Assembly: GCA_012514125.1 (NCBI GenBank)
Contig: JAAZAW010000078.1
Span: forward strand, 1-15,490
Length of the DNA: 15,490 bases
Source of the DNA: Phycisphaerae bacterium
GTDB lineage: Bacteria > Planctomycetota > Phycisphaerae > JAAYCJ01
Direction: 5' to 3'
The position numbers were made by a program, and so were the translations under genes. The notes beneath the pieces were generated by a model. It was not told where the DNA came from. It saw only the letters and a program-made list of their open reading frames with translations, and made no database searches. Of the stretch, positions 1 to 5,660 are shown piece by piece; the stretch's first letter is position 1; every line of letters starts with the position of its first letter.

Positions 1-382
1 GTTCATCGACTCAAGAGTCCGCCGGATCAGGCAAAACGGCCTGCGCCGGCCGGCCCGTCGATGCGAATACCCGAAATCATGAAATTCCCACCACCTTTTT
101 AATCCCTGTGAGAAATGCGGGTTAGGCGGGAGGTGTGTTGCCCAACACAGCTCAGCGACCGCCTTTCGCAATGAATACTCATTCCATTTACTTCGTGGGC
201 GGGGGGCTATGTCACGGTATCCCGATTTTCAAAACTCTTGCTGCCTGAAAGAGTTTATGGGCGTTAAAGTCCCGCGCATTCCATAAGTCAATTCCGTATC
301 AATTATTTTGGCCGCGAGCCTCTTTTTCTGTCATTCCAGCGAAAGCGGGAATCCAGGATGCGTCACGACGCAGCATCTTCTC
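1..382. other. Non-coding region rich in inverted repeats, 3' of argS
   Basis: I see no credible gene here. All three plus-strand frames are open at the window edge for 25 to 40 codons, so the tail of an upstream gene cannot be excluded, but none is recognisable. The region contains several perfect or near-perfect inverted repeats: 8-19 (GACTC-AA-GAGTC), 21-50 (two 5-bp stems, 21-25/46-50 and 28-32/39-43), 134-149 (TGTGTTG-CC-CAACACA, nested in a GGCGG/CCGCC pair at 125-129 and 159-163), 232-256 (8-bp stem AAACTCTT/AAGAGTTT with a 9-base loop), 333-352 and 357-377. None has a convincing U-tract on either strand, so none is called as a terminator. Confidence 0.6.
331..356. repeat. REP-like palindromic element
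   Basis: The sequence pairs ATTCC (333-337) with GGAAT (348-352) and GC (339-340) with GC (345-346) around a GAAA loop, with one A/G mismatch. It resembles the dispersed TCATTCC-n-GGGAATCCA palindromes found in intergenic DNA of many bacteria. That family resemblance is from memory, and only one copy is visible in this window. A second short hairpin (GCGTC/GACGC, 360-371) follows directly and ends next to the argS stop codon. Confidence 0.5.
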
Positions 383-2158
383 TTACATCTGCTCAACCGT
401 CGAAATACCGAGTAACGCCAATCCCTGTTTGAGGGTTTTTGCGGTCAGGTCGCAGAGCAGGAGGCGGCTTGCTCGTGTGGCGTCATCTTCCGCCTTGAGC
501 ACCGGGCAATTTTCGTAGAATCCGCTGAAGGTCTGGCTCAGGTCGAACAAATACGAGGTGATCATATTGGGCCGAAGATTTTTGACAACCTCTTCGATGA
601 TCTCCGAGAACTGCAAAAGTTTTTTCGCCAGAGCCGCCTCGGCTGGGTGGGCGATAGTGATTTTTTCACCGGCTGAGGTTTCCTTCTCGTTGATTTGTCC
701 TTTTCGCTGGATCGATTTGACCCGCGCGTAGGCGTACATCAGATAGGGCGCGGTATTGCCTTCCATCGCGAGCATCTTATCATAACTGAACGTATAATCG
801 CTCGTGCGATTTTGTGAAAGGTCCGCGTATTTGACGGCTCCGATGCCGACCTTGCCGGCGATATCCCTCTTCTGATCTTCCGGTAATTCCGGATTTTTCT
901 GTTCGACCACCGATCTGGCCCGAAGAACCGCTTCTTCCAGCAGGTCTTTGAGTTTGACATTTTCACCACTGCGGGTCTTGAGGGGTTTGCCGTCTTCGCC
1001 GAGGACCGAGCCAAAGGTCACATGCTCCAGGCTCGCACGTTGCTGCGTCGCAGGGTTCATATCCCAGCCGATTTTTTGTGCCGTCGCGAAAATCTGCTGA
1101 AAGTGCAAAACCTGTCGTGCATCGGTCACATAGATGATCCGCTGGGCGCCAAGTTCCCGAACGCGATATCGCAATGCCGCCAGATCGGTCGTCGCGTACA
1201 GATATCCGCCGTCGCTTTTGCGGATGATGATCGGCAGGGGCGAATCGTCCTTGGCCTTAAAACCTTCGAGGAAAATACACACCGCGCCCTGATCTTCAAC
1301 CGCAACCTTATGGTTGTTCAAAAGTTCATCGACCACGCCGGGCAAAAATTCATTATAAAAACTTTCTCCTCGAACATCGGAAATATTCAGCATCACGCCC
1401 AGCCGATCATAAATTTCCTGACAGTGTTTGAGCGATTCGTTGCGGAACACTTCCCATGCGCGCAGCGCGTTTTGATCGCCCGCTTGAAGCTCGACGACCT
1501 GCTGACGCGCTCGCCGGGCGAAGTCTTCGTCCGAACGGAATTTTTCATTGGCTTGTTTGTAAAACGCTTCAATGTCCGAGATGTGCAGGTTGCCCGTGTT
1601 GACGGCTTCGGTGCCGAAGGTTTCAAAAAGATAGGCGATGAGCATGCCGAATTGCGTGCCCCAGTCGCCGACATGATTTTGCCGAATCACCTGGTGGCCT
1701 ACGAACGCCAGCGTGCGGGCGATGGTGTCGCCGATGATCGTACTGCGCAGATGTCCCACATGCATCTGCTTGGCGATGTTCGGGCCGGAATAATCGACGA
1801 CAATTTTCATCGGTTCTCGCGCAGGTTCGAGGCCCAACTTTTCATCGATCGCGATGCTGGAAATTTTTTCCGCCAGCCACGTGGATTTAAGTCGCAGGTT
1901 AATGAACCCCGGTCCGGCGATTTCAGGAGTCTCACAGATGTCGTCAATAGAGAGATTCGCAACGATCCTTTCCGCCACCGAGCGAGGTTTGTCGCCGATT
2001 TTCTTCGCCAGCCCCATCGCGACATTCGATTGGTAATCGCCGAAGCGAGCGTCCTGGGCAGCTCGAATCATCGGATCGATCGCCGAAAACGCCTCACCGA
2101 ACGCACGTTCAAAGGCTTGTTGAAATCGAGTTTCAAGTTCGTTGGTGATGGATGTCAT
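383..2158 (-). CDS. argS: Arginyl-tRNA synthetase
   Basis: This class I aminoacyl-tRNA synthetase charges tRNA-Arg in the cytoplasm. The 591-residue product has the expected domains: an N-terminal tRNA-recognition (Add-1) domain with RFGDYQSN near residue 38, the HIGH-type ATP motif HVGH at 133-136 in SGPNIAKQMHVGHLRS, an NHVGDWGTQFG segment at 161-171, the ArgS-type variant of the KMSKS loop (GEDGKPLKTRSG, about 387-398), and a C-terminal DALR anticodon-binding domain containing YLMYAYARVKSI. The start at 2158 was chosen over an in-frame ATG nine codons upstream because AGAGG lies 8-9 bases before it, inside that extension, and the protein starts MTSITNELE. It is the last gene of the rpsU-rsfS-argS set, 121 bp after rsfS. 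The length is normal for the family and nothing is missing. Confidence 0.97.
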   Translation of the reverse strand: MTSITNELETRFQQAFERAFGEAFSAIDPMIRAAQDARFGDYQSNVAMGLAKKIGDKPRSVAERIVANLSIDDICETPEIAGPGFINLRLKSTWLAEKISSIAIDEKLGLEPAREPMKIVVDYSGPNIAKQMHVGHLRSTIIGDTIARTLAFVGHQVIRQNHVGDWGTQFGMLIAYLFETFGTEAVNTGNLHISDIEAFYKQANEKFRSDEDFARRARQQVVELQAGDQNALRAWEVFRNESLKHCQEIYDRLGVMLNISDVRGESFYNEFLPGVVDELLNNHKVAVEDQGAVCIFLEGFKAKDDSPLPIIIRKSDGGYLYATTDLAALRYRVRELGAQRIIYVTDARQVLHFQQIFATAQKIGWDMNPATQQRASLEHVTFGSVLGEDGKPLKTRSGENVKLKDLLEEAVLRARSVVEQKNPELPEDQKRDIAGKVGIGAVKYADLSQNRTSDYTFSYDKMLAMEGNTAPYLMYAYARVKSIQRKGQINEKETSAGEKITIAHPAEAALAKKLLQFSEIIEEVVKNLRPNMITSYLFDLSQTFSGFYENCPVLKAEDDATRASRLLLCDLTAKTLKQGLALLGISTVEQM

Positions 2159-2216
2159 TGGATAAACCTCTAACAAAATGAACAACGCCTGCTTTTCTCA
2201 GTCGTTTAAGAGAATC

Positions 2217-2268
2217 GTACGCTATTTTGGTAGAGCGTACAAGTTGAAACGGTGCGTCAAGACGCACC
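2217..2268 (-). other. Two adjacent hairpins between rsfS and argS
   Basis: Two perfect inverted repeats lie side by side in the 121-bp rsfS-argS gap. GTACGCT (2217-2223) pairs with AGCGTAC (2234-2240) across a 10-base loop, and GGTGCGTC (2251-2258) pairs with GACGCACC (2261-2268). On the operon strand neither is followed by a clean T-run, so a strong Rho-independent terminator is unlikely. They may set the relative levels of rsfS and argS through partial termination, RNA processing or transcript stability. Confidence 0.45.
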
Positions 2269-2279
2269 CGACAGGGGAA

Positions 2280-2678
2280 TTAAGAGCTTTCTTTTTCGGC
2301 GGTGATTTTCTTCTTCGTGACTCGCCGTTGCCAGCGAACCTTCGGGGCATCGCCCCAGAGCAATTCCAGATCGTAAAGCTCCCGAAAACTCGGCGAGAAC
2401 AGATGAACCACCACACCGCCGAAATCAATCAGGACCCAATTCGGAGAGTCGTACCCGTCCAGACCGATGGGACGGATTTTCTTTTCCTTTGCCGACATCC
2501 GGATATGATCGACGACACTGCGAAGCTGACGGTCGGACGTGCCCGTTCCAATCACGAAATAATCAGTCACGGTCGAAAGCCCATGCAAATCCAGAACCAC
2601 CACCTCGTTGCACTTGTCGTCCGCCGCGATGCGGGCCATTTCAATCGCCAACTGTCGAATCGGATCTTGCTTAGCCAG
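2280..2678 (-). CDS. rsfS: Ribosomal silencing factor RsfS (YbeB/Iojap family)
   Basis: RsfS binds uL14 on the 50S subunit and blocks joining with 30S, lowering translation when nutrients are scarce (known for the family). The core is recognisable: VVVLDLHGLSTVTDYFVIGTGTS, the following R-x-L-R-x-V-V-D-H-I helix, and the C-terminal WVLIDFGGVVVHLFSPSFRELYDLELLWGDAP, giving a normal 132 residues. The start is the notable point. An ideal AGGAGGAG (2685-2692) is followed 8 bases later by an in-frame CTG at 2678, with a TAA in frame immediately upstream, which yields MAKQDPIRQLAIEMARIAADD. The next candidates, TTG at 2651 and ATG at 2639, are too far from that site and would trim the N-terminal helix. 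The gene sits 3' of rpsU and 5' of argS. The function is secure; the CTG start is an inference. Confidence 0.93.
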   Translation of the reverse strand: MAKQDPIRQLAIEMARIAADDKCNEVVVLDLHGLSTVTDYFVIGTGTSDRQLRSVVDHIRMSAKEKKIRPIGLDGYDSPNWVLIDFGGVVVHLFSPSFRELYDLELLWGDAPKVRWQRRVTKKKITAEKESS

Positions 2679-2684
2679 GGTTTA

Positions 2685-2692
2685 CTCCTCCT
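2685..2692 (-). promoter_or_regulatory. Ribosome binding site that points to a CTG start of rsfS
   Basis: AGGAGGAG on the minus strand lies 8 bases (counting from AGGAGG) before CTG at 2678. A TAA at 2682-2684 in the same frame rules out any earlier start. Using the downstream TTG would leave about 35 bases of spacing, far beyond a working distance. Confidence 0.7.
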
Positions 2693-2723
2693 GAGAATAT
2701 CAAATTATCCAATACCATAACGA

Positions 2724-2749
2724 CATCACCGACCCGAAGGCCGGTGATG
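2724..2749 (-). other. Very stable hairpin with a UUCG tetraloop between rpsU and rsfS
   Basis: On the minus strand 11 bases pair with 11 bases (one G-U pair) around a C(UUCG)G tetraloop, an exceptionally stable RNA loop. The outer 8 bp, CATCACCG/CGGTGATG, are perfect. The sequence after it (TCGTTATGG) is not a U-tract, so this is more likely a processing or stability element, or a weak attenuator limiting rsfS relative to rpsU, than a full terminator. Confidence 0.65.
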
Positions 2750-2815
2750 ATTTTAGTGGTAGTCCTATCCGCGAAATCCGAATTTCCGTATCGATAAACC
2801 AAACGTCCGTCCGGA

Positions 2816-3010
2816 TTAACGTCCAAACATCGATTCGCGAATCCCTTTACGCTGTGCCTTGCGAACCTGCCGGCGTTTCTTTTCCGACGGCTTTTCGTAA
2901 TACATGACCCGCTTCATCTCTTTGGTCAGACCTTCTTTTTCGCACAGCTTCTTGAAACGCTTGAGCATCTGTTCCACGGATTCGTTTGATCGCGACTTTA
3001 CTTTAATCAT
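2816..3010 (-). CDS. rpsU: Small ribosomal subunit protein bS21
   Basis: bS21 is a short, highly basic protein of the 30S platform that helps mRNA engagement during initiation. The 64-residue product has the family pattern: an N-terminal strand (MIKVKSRSNESVEQMLKRFKKLCEKEG), a MKRVMYYEKPSEKKRR segment, and a basic C-terminal helix ending in KAQRKGIRESMFGR. The ATG at 3010 is preceded by AAGGAG with an 11-base gap. It is the first gene of a minus-strand group with rsfS and argS and has its own near-consensus promoter about 80 bp upstream. Length and composition are typical. Confidence 0.95.
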   Translation of the reverse strand: MIKVKSRSNESVEQMLKRFKKLCEKEGLTKEMKRVMYYEKPSEKKRRQVRKAQRKGIRESMFGR

Positions 3011-3088
3011 TCAGCCGACATCTCCTTACATTTTGTATGGAATACTTCGTTAAGCCCGTTACGTGAGCTATCTTTGTCGTAATCCTTT

Positions 3089-3116
3089 ATTATACAAGCC
3101 TGCGAAAAGACTACAA
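3089..3116 (-). promoter_or_regulatory. Promoter for rpsU-rsfS-argS
   Basis: On the minus strand TTGTAG (3116-3111) and a perfect TATAAT (3094-3089) are separated by 16 bases. The predicted start of transcription near 3082 gives a leader of about 70 bases before the rpsU ATG. Confidence 0.65.
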
Positions 3117-3182
3117 GCGGTTATCATAAAAATATTTTGAAAGGAAAAAAAGCCGATATTTTCTTCGACCATCCATTTTCAG

Positions 3183-3211
3183 TTGACGGAAACTGAATGC
3201 AGGCATAAACT
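3183..3211 (+). promoter_or_regulatory. Promoter for the DUF502 gene and hpf
   Basis: TTGACG (3183-3188) and TAAACT (3206-3211) are separated by exactly 17 bases. The predicted start near 3218 lies about 33 bases before the ATG at 3251. It is divergent from the rpsU promoter, and the DNA between the two promoters (3117-3182) is AT-rich. Confidence 0.6.
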
Positions 3212-3250
3212 TAAAGATATTTTCAATTTATTGGCAGAAAAGGGTCTCTC

Positions 3251-4078
3251 ATGGTAACTGGGTATAAAAAATGGTTCTTGCGAGGATTGGCTGCGCTGCT
3301 GCCGACGTTGATTACGCTTGTCATTCTGATGGAATTAGTTGCGTTTGTAAACAATAACTTTGGTAAATATATCGGAATGGGCATCACAAAAGGAATAGGT
3401 TGGGTTTGGAAGGATTTTCAAGCTCCTTCCGAGGATGATATTACCTCCGCTTTGATGAAAAACGGTGTGAATAGAGGTGAAATTAACGAAAATGTTTATC
3501 ATAAAAAATATAAGGAAATGGAACGGTCTCTTCGAAATGAAAATCTCAATCGTTTAGGCCGAAGCTGGACGATGGTGATCATCGGCTTTATCGTCGCATT
3601 GATGATCGTTTTATTTCTTGGGATGTTTCTTGCCAGTTTTATGGGGCGTAAGCTCTGGCGAAGTCTGGAAGTTAATCTGATGAGAATACCGGGGATTAAA
3701 CAGATCTATCCCTACGTCAAACAGGTGACTGATTATGCGTTCGGCCAGAAAAAAATGAGTTTTTCTCGTGTGGTCGCGATTCCATACCCTCGCCAGGGGA
3801 TTTGGTCTCTGGGGTTTGTGACGGGGGCTCCGATACGTGCCATTCAGGAATCGGACATGTCTGAAGGGAATGAATTTTTGACCGTTTTTGTGCCGACAAG
3901 TCCGACGCCTTTTACAGGTTTTGTGGTTACTGTCCGCAAAGACGAAGTGCTGGATTTGCCTTTGACAATCGATCAGGCTTTTAGATTTATTATTAGTGGT
4001 GGCGTCATTAATCCGGAAATGATATTATGTGATGCCGATAATGACGATAATGAAACCGACAGTGGCGACACTGCCTGA
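3251..4078 (+). CDS. DUF502 family inner-membrane protein
   Basis: This is a 275-residue membrane protein of the DUF502 family, whose molecular role is not established to my knowledge. A basic N-terminus (YKKWFLRG) leads into membrane segment 1 (about 9-33), a polar loop of about 70 residues (35-106), membrane segment 2 (about 107-130), and a soluble C-terminal domain with the family signatures RIPGIKQIYPYVKQVTD (145-161), VFVPTSPTPFTGFVVTV (212-228) and LTIDQAFRFIISGGV (238-252). The protein ends in an acidic tail (CDADNDDNETDSGDTA). The loop between the membrane segments seems longer than in most relatives I recall. The only ribosome-binding hint is AGGG 7 bases before the ATG. It lies 81 bp upstream of hpf and is probably co-transcribed with it. 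Confidence 0.88.
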   Translation: MVTGYKKWFLRGLAALLPTLITLVILMELVAFVNNNFGKYIGMGITKGIGWVWKDFQAPSEDDITSALMKNGVNRGEINENVYHKKYKEMERSLRNENLNRLGRSWTMVIIGFIVALMIVLFLGMFLASFMGRKLWRSLEVNLMRIPGIKQIYPYVKQVTDYAFGQKKMSFSRVVAIPYPRQGIWSLGFVTGAPIRAIQESDMSEGNEFLTVFVPTSPTPFTGFVVTVRKDEVLDLPLTIDQAFRFIISGGVINPEMILCDADNDDNETDSGDTA

Positions 4079-4159
4079 TCTGGGCTACAATGGTGTTACC
4101 CATGTGGCTCGAAAAGAAATATTATCCATAACTATTCTTTACCGAGAAAGGAGTCAGAC

Positions 4160-4462
4160 GTGCAGGTAACGATTAAAGGGCGTCATTCAGAAATTCCGGA
4201 CAATGTACGAAGTTATATGGACGAAAAGGCGGACAAGCTTTCCAGGTATTATGATCGAATTATGGCGATCGATATCGTTGTCGATGAAGAAGGTCCTAAA
4301 AACCGAGTCGAAATGGTCATTTCAGCGGCAGGGCATAACGATTTCGTCGTCCAGGAAATAGGAAACGATCTGTTTGCATGTTTTGATATTTGTATGGATA
4401 AGGCTGAAAAACAATTAACTAAGGTCAAAGAAAAGATTCGGGATAATAAACGCTCCGTCTAA
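4160..4462 (+). CDS. hpf: Short-form ribosome hibernation promoting factor (HPF/RaiA family)
   Basis: HPF binds the 30S decoding region and helps store ribosomes in inactive form during stress or stationary phase. The 100-residue product covers only the N-terminal beta-alpha domain (MQVTIKGRHSEIPDNVRSYMDEKADKLSRYYDRI, then IDIVVDEEG and the long helix DICMDKAEKQLTKVKEKIRD). It lacks the C-terminal dimerisation domain of long HPF, so it is the short type that normally works with another factor to form 100S particles. The start is GTG at 4160, supported by AAAGGAG six bases upstream; no better ATG exists. It is followed by an inverted repeat and then the ptsN promoter, an order that recalls the hpf-ptsN-npr part of the proteobacterial rpoN operon. 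Confidence 0.93.
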   Translation: MQVTIKGRHSEIPDNVRSYMDEKADKLSRYYDRIMAIDIVVDEEGPKNRVEMVISAAGHNDFVVQEIGNDLFACFDICMDKAEKQLTKVKEKIRDNKRSV

Positions 4463-4480
4463 AATTAATTCGGGCGGTTG

Positions 4481-4543
4481 GACTTGCCGGTTATTTTTCC
4501 GTATGGTTTGGTTGCAATAATTTGATAACTGGATTGGCAAGTC
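4481..4543 (+). repeat. Long-loop inverted repeat overlapping the ptsN promoter
   Basis: GACTTGCC (4481-4488) is perfectly complementary to GGCAAGTC (4536-4543), and just inside it GTTAT (4490-4494) pairs with ATAAC (4525-4529). The right arm covers the -35 box of the predicted ptsN promoter. It could be a paired operator (arm centres about 55 bp apart) or a large stem-loop at the 3' end of the hpf transcript. A T-rich stretch follows it, so partial termination is possible. Confidence 0.4.
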
Positions 4544-4562
4544 GTGTAAATTTTGTTATATT
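4534..4562 (+). promoter_or_regulatory. Promoter for ptsN-ptsH-ptsI
   Basis: TTGGCA (4534-4539) and TATATT (4557-4562), each 5 of 6 to consensus, are 17 bases apart. A second overlapping candidate is TTGATA (4522-4527) with TGTAAA (4545-4550), also at 17 bases. Either would give a leader of roughly 75-90 bases before the ptsN ATG. The leader contains a TCACC/GGTGA inverted repeat (4584-4588 and 4615-4619) and the octamer TGAATCGG twice. Confidence 0.6.
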
Positions 4563-4644
4563 TTGTTCTTACGAGTATTACGATCACCTGAATCGGTCCG
4601 GCTGGCGGGTCCGGGGTGAATCGGCTCAACAGAGGAAGTGATAG

Positions 4645-5115
4645 ATGAAACTGGCGGATATTATAGCGAAAGATGCCATTGTGGCGGATTTACAGGCAAC
4701 GGACCGCGATGGCGTGATCAAGGAAATGATCGATAAATTGGTCGAAGTGGGCAAGATCGATGCCAAGGATGCTCCCGAAGTTGTCAAAGCGATTGTGAAA
4801 CGTGAAAAACAGGGCAGCACGGGTTTTGGAAAAGGTGTCGCTGTTCCTCACGTCAAACACGAGGCATCGAAGACACTGGTGGCAACCATTGGTCGAAGCA
4901 GTCATGGTGTGGACTTTGCCGCGCTGGATCGGGCCCCGGTTTATATTGTGGTTCTTTTGCTCTCACCGCCGGAAAATCCGGAAGAACACTTGCAGGCAAT
5001 GGAAACTATTTTCCGTCACCTCCAGCGGGATAATTTCCGAAAGTTTTTGCGGCAGGCACAGAATGTTTCCCAGATTATCGATTTGGTTAATGAAGCGGAA
5101 GAAATTCCTGCTTAG
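4645..5115 (+). CDS. ptsN: PTS EIIA component, PtsN/fructose type
   Basis: The EIIA-2 domain accepts a phosphoryl group from HPr. The stand-alone PtsN form usually acts as a regulator of potassium, nitrogen or cell-envelope functions rather than in sugar uptake. The 156-residue single-domain protein shows the phosphorylation-site motif GFGKGVAVPHVKHE with the predicted active His at position 69, followed by the family pattern GVDFAALDRAPVYIVVLLLSPPENPEEHLQAMETIFRHL. GAGGAAG lies just before the ATG. No EIIB or EIIC domain occurs in the window, which favours a regulatory role. It is the first gene of the cluster with HPr (47 bp downstream) and Enzyme I. The family call is firm; assignment to PtsN rather than a sugar-specific EIIA is inferred from size and neighbours. 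Confidence 0.88.
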   Translation: MKLADIIAKDAIVADLQATDRDGVIKEMIDKLVEVGKIDAKDAPEVVKAIVKREKQGSTGFGKGVAVPHVKHEASKTLVATIGRSSHGVDFAALDRAPVYIVVLLLSPPENPEEHLQAMETIFRHLQRDNFRKFLRQAQNVSQIIDLVNEAEEIPA

Positions 5116-5162
5116 CGGATCATTCCGATAGAAACATTATCGCCCATTGAAAGGATGCGGAG

Positions 5163-5549
5163 ATGAACCGGTTGGACGGTCAGACGGCATTGACGAAGGA
5201 TGAATCGGCCTGGGCTTCGGGTCATTCCATAGCAGAACATACGATCAGGAAACCAATGGCAGAGGTAGACACAAATAATTCCATAATTTCGAGAGAAGTG
5301 CAGATTTCCAATAAGATGGGGTTGCACGCTCGTCCTGCCATGCAGTTTGTCGATCAGGCCAATAAATTTACCAGTAGAATTACTGTTTGCAAGAATGAAC
5401 AATGCGTTAACGCCAAAAGCATTATGGAGTTGTTGCTTTTGGCGGCAACGGCAGGAACCAAACTGGTGATTCAGGCTCAGGGGGATGATGCACTTCCGGC
5501 CGTCGAAACTCTGGTAAAATTGGTCGAGAGCAAGTTTGGCGAGGAATGA
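5163..5549 (+). CDS. ptsH: HPr-family phosphocarrier with an N-terminal extension
   Basis: HPr passes phosphate from Enzyme I to EIIA proteins. The conserved domain spans about residues 43-128: the KMGLHARPA motif gives the phosphoryl-accepting His55, and VNAKSIMELLLLAA gives Ser86, matching the Ser46 position phosphorylated by HPr kinase. A canonical HPr is about 85-90 residues; this one is 128, with a polar, unrecognised 40-residue N-terminus. Two starts are plausible. ATG at 5163 has AAAGGA seven bases upstream and is used here. ATG at 5256 (MAEVDTNNS) has AGGA five bases upstream and would give 97 residues. Conservation of the extension would decide between them. It sits between ptsN and ptsI, as expected for one phosphorelay. 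Nitrogen-type NPr is an alternative name, but the Ser86 motif fits HPr better. Confidence 0.9.
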   Translation: MNRLDGQTALTKDESAWASGHSIAEHTIRKPMAEVDTNNSIISREVQISNKMGLHARPAMQFVDQANKFTSRITVCKNEQCVNAKSIMELLLLAATAGTKLVIQAQGDDALPAVETLVKLVESKFGEE

Positions 5550-5616
5550 TAAAACACAAACGACTCGCCGTCAATTCGGTATTTAACTAAGACGTGGTTA
5601 ATGTAATATAACAAGG

Positions 5617-5660
5617 GCGGCAGATAACTGCCGCTGGATATTTTTGGAAATCTCGTTTCC
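5617..5660 (+). promoter_or_regulatory. Two hairpins directly before the ptsI start codon
   Basis: GCGGCAG (5617-5623) pairs with CTGCCGC (5628-5634) around an ATAA loop, followed shortly by TTTTT (5641-5645). A second stem, GGAAA (5646-5650) with TTTCC (5656-5660), ends at the base before the ATG and contains the only purine-rich stretch that could serve as a ribosome binding site. The first hairpin may be a weak attenuator and the second may restrain ptsI translation. Confidence 0.45.

Noticed and set aside
1..102. Possible C-terminal end of an upstream plus-strand gene, stopping at 100-102
   Set aside because: All three frames are open at the edge and the 33-residue peptide is not recognisable; it cannot be distinguished from chance.
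1022..2173. A 383-codon open frame on the plus strand opposite argS
   Set aside because: It lies entirely antisense to a full-length, strongly conserved argS and its product matches no family I recognise; it is a composition shadow.
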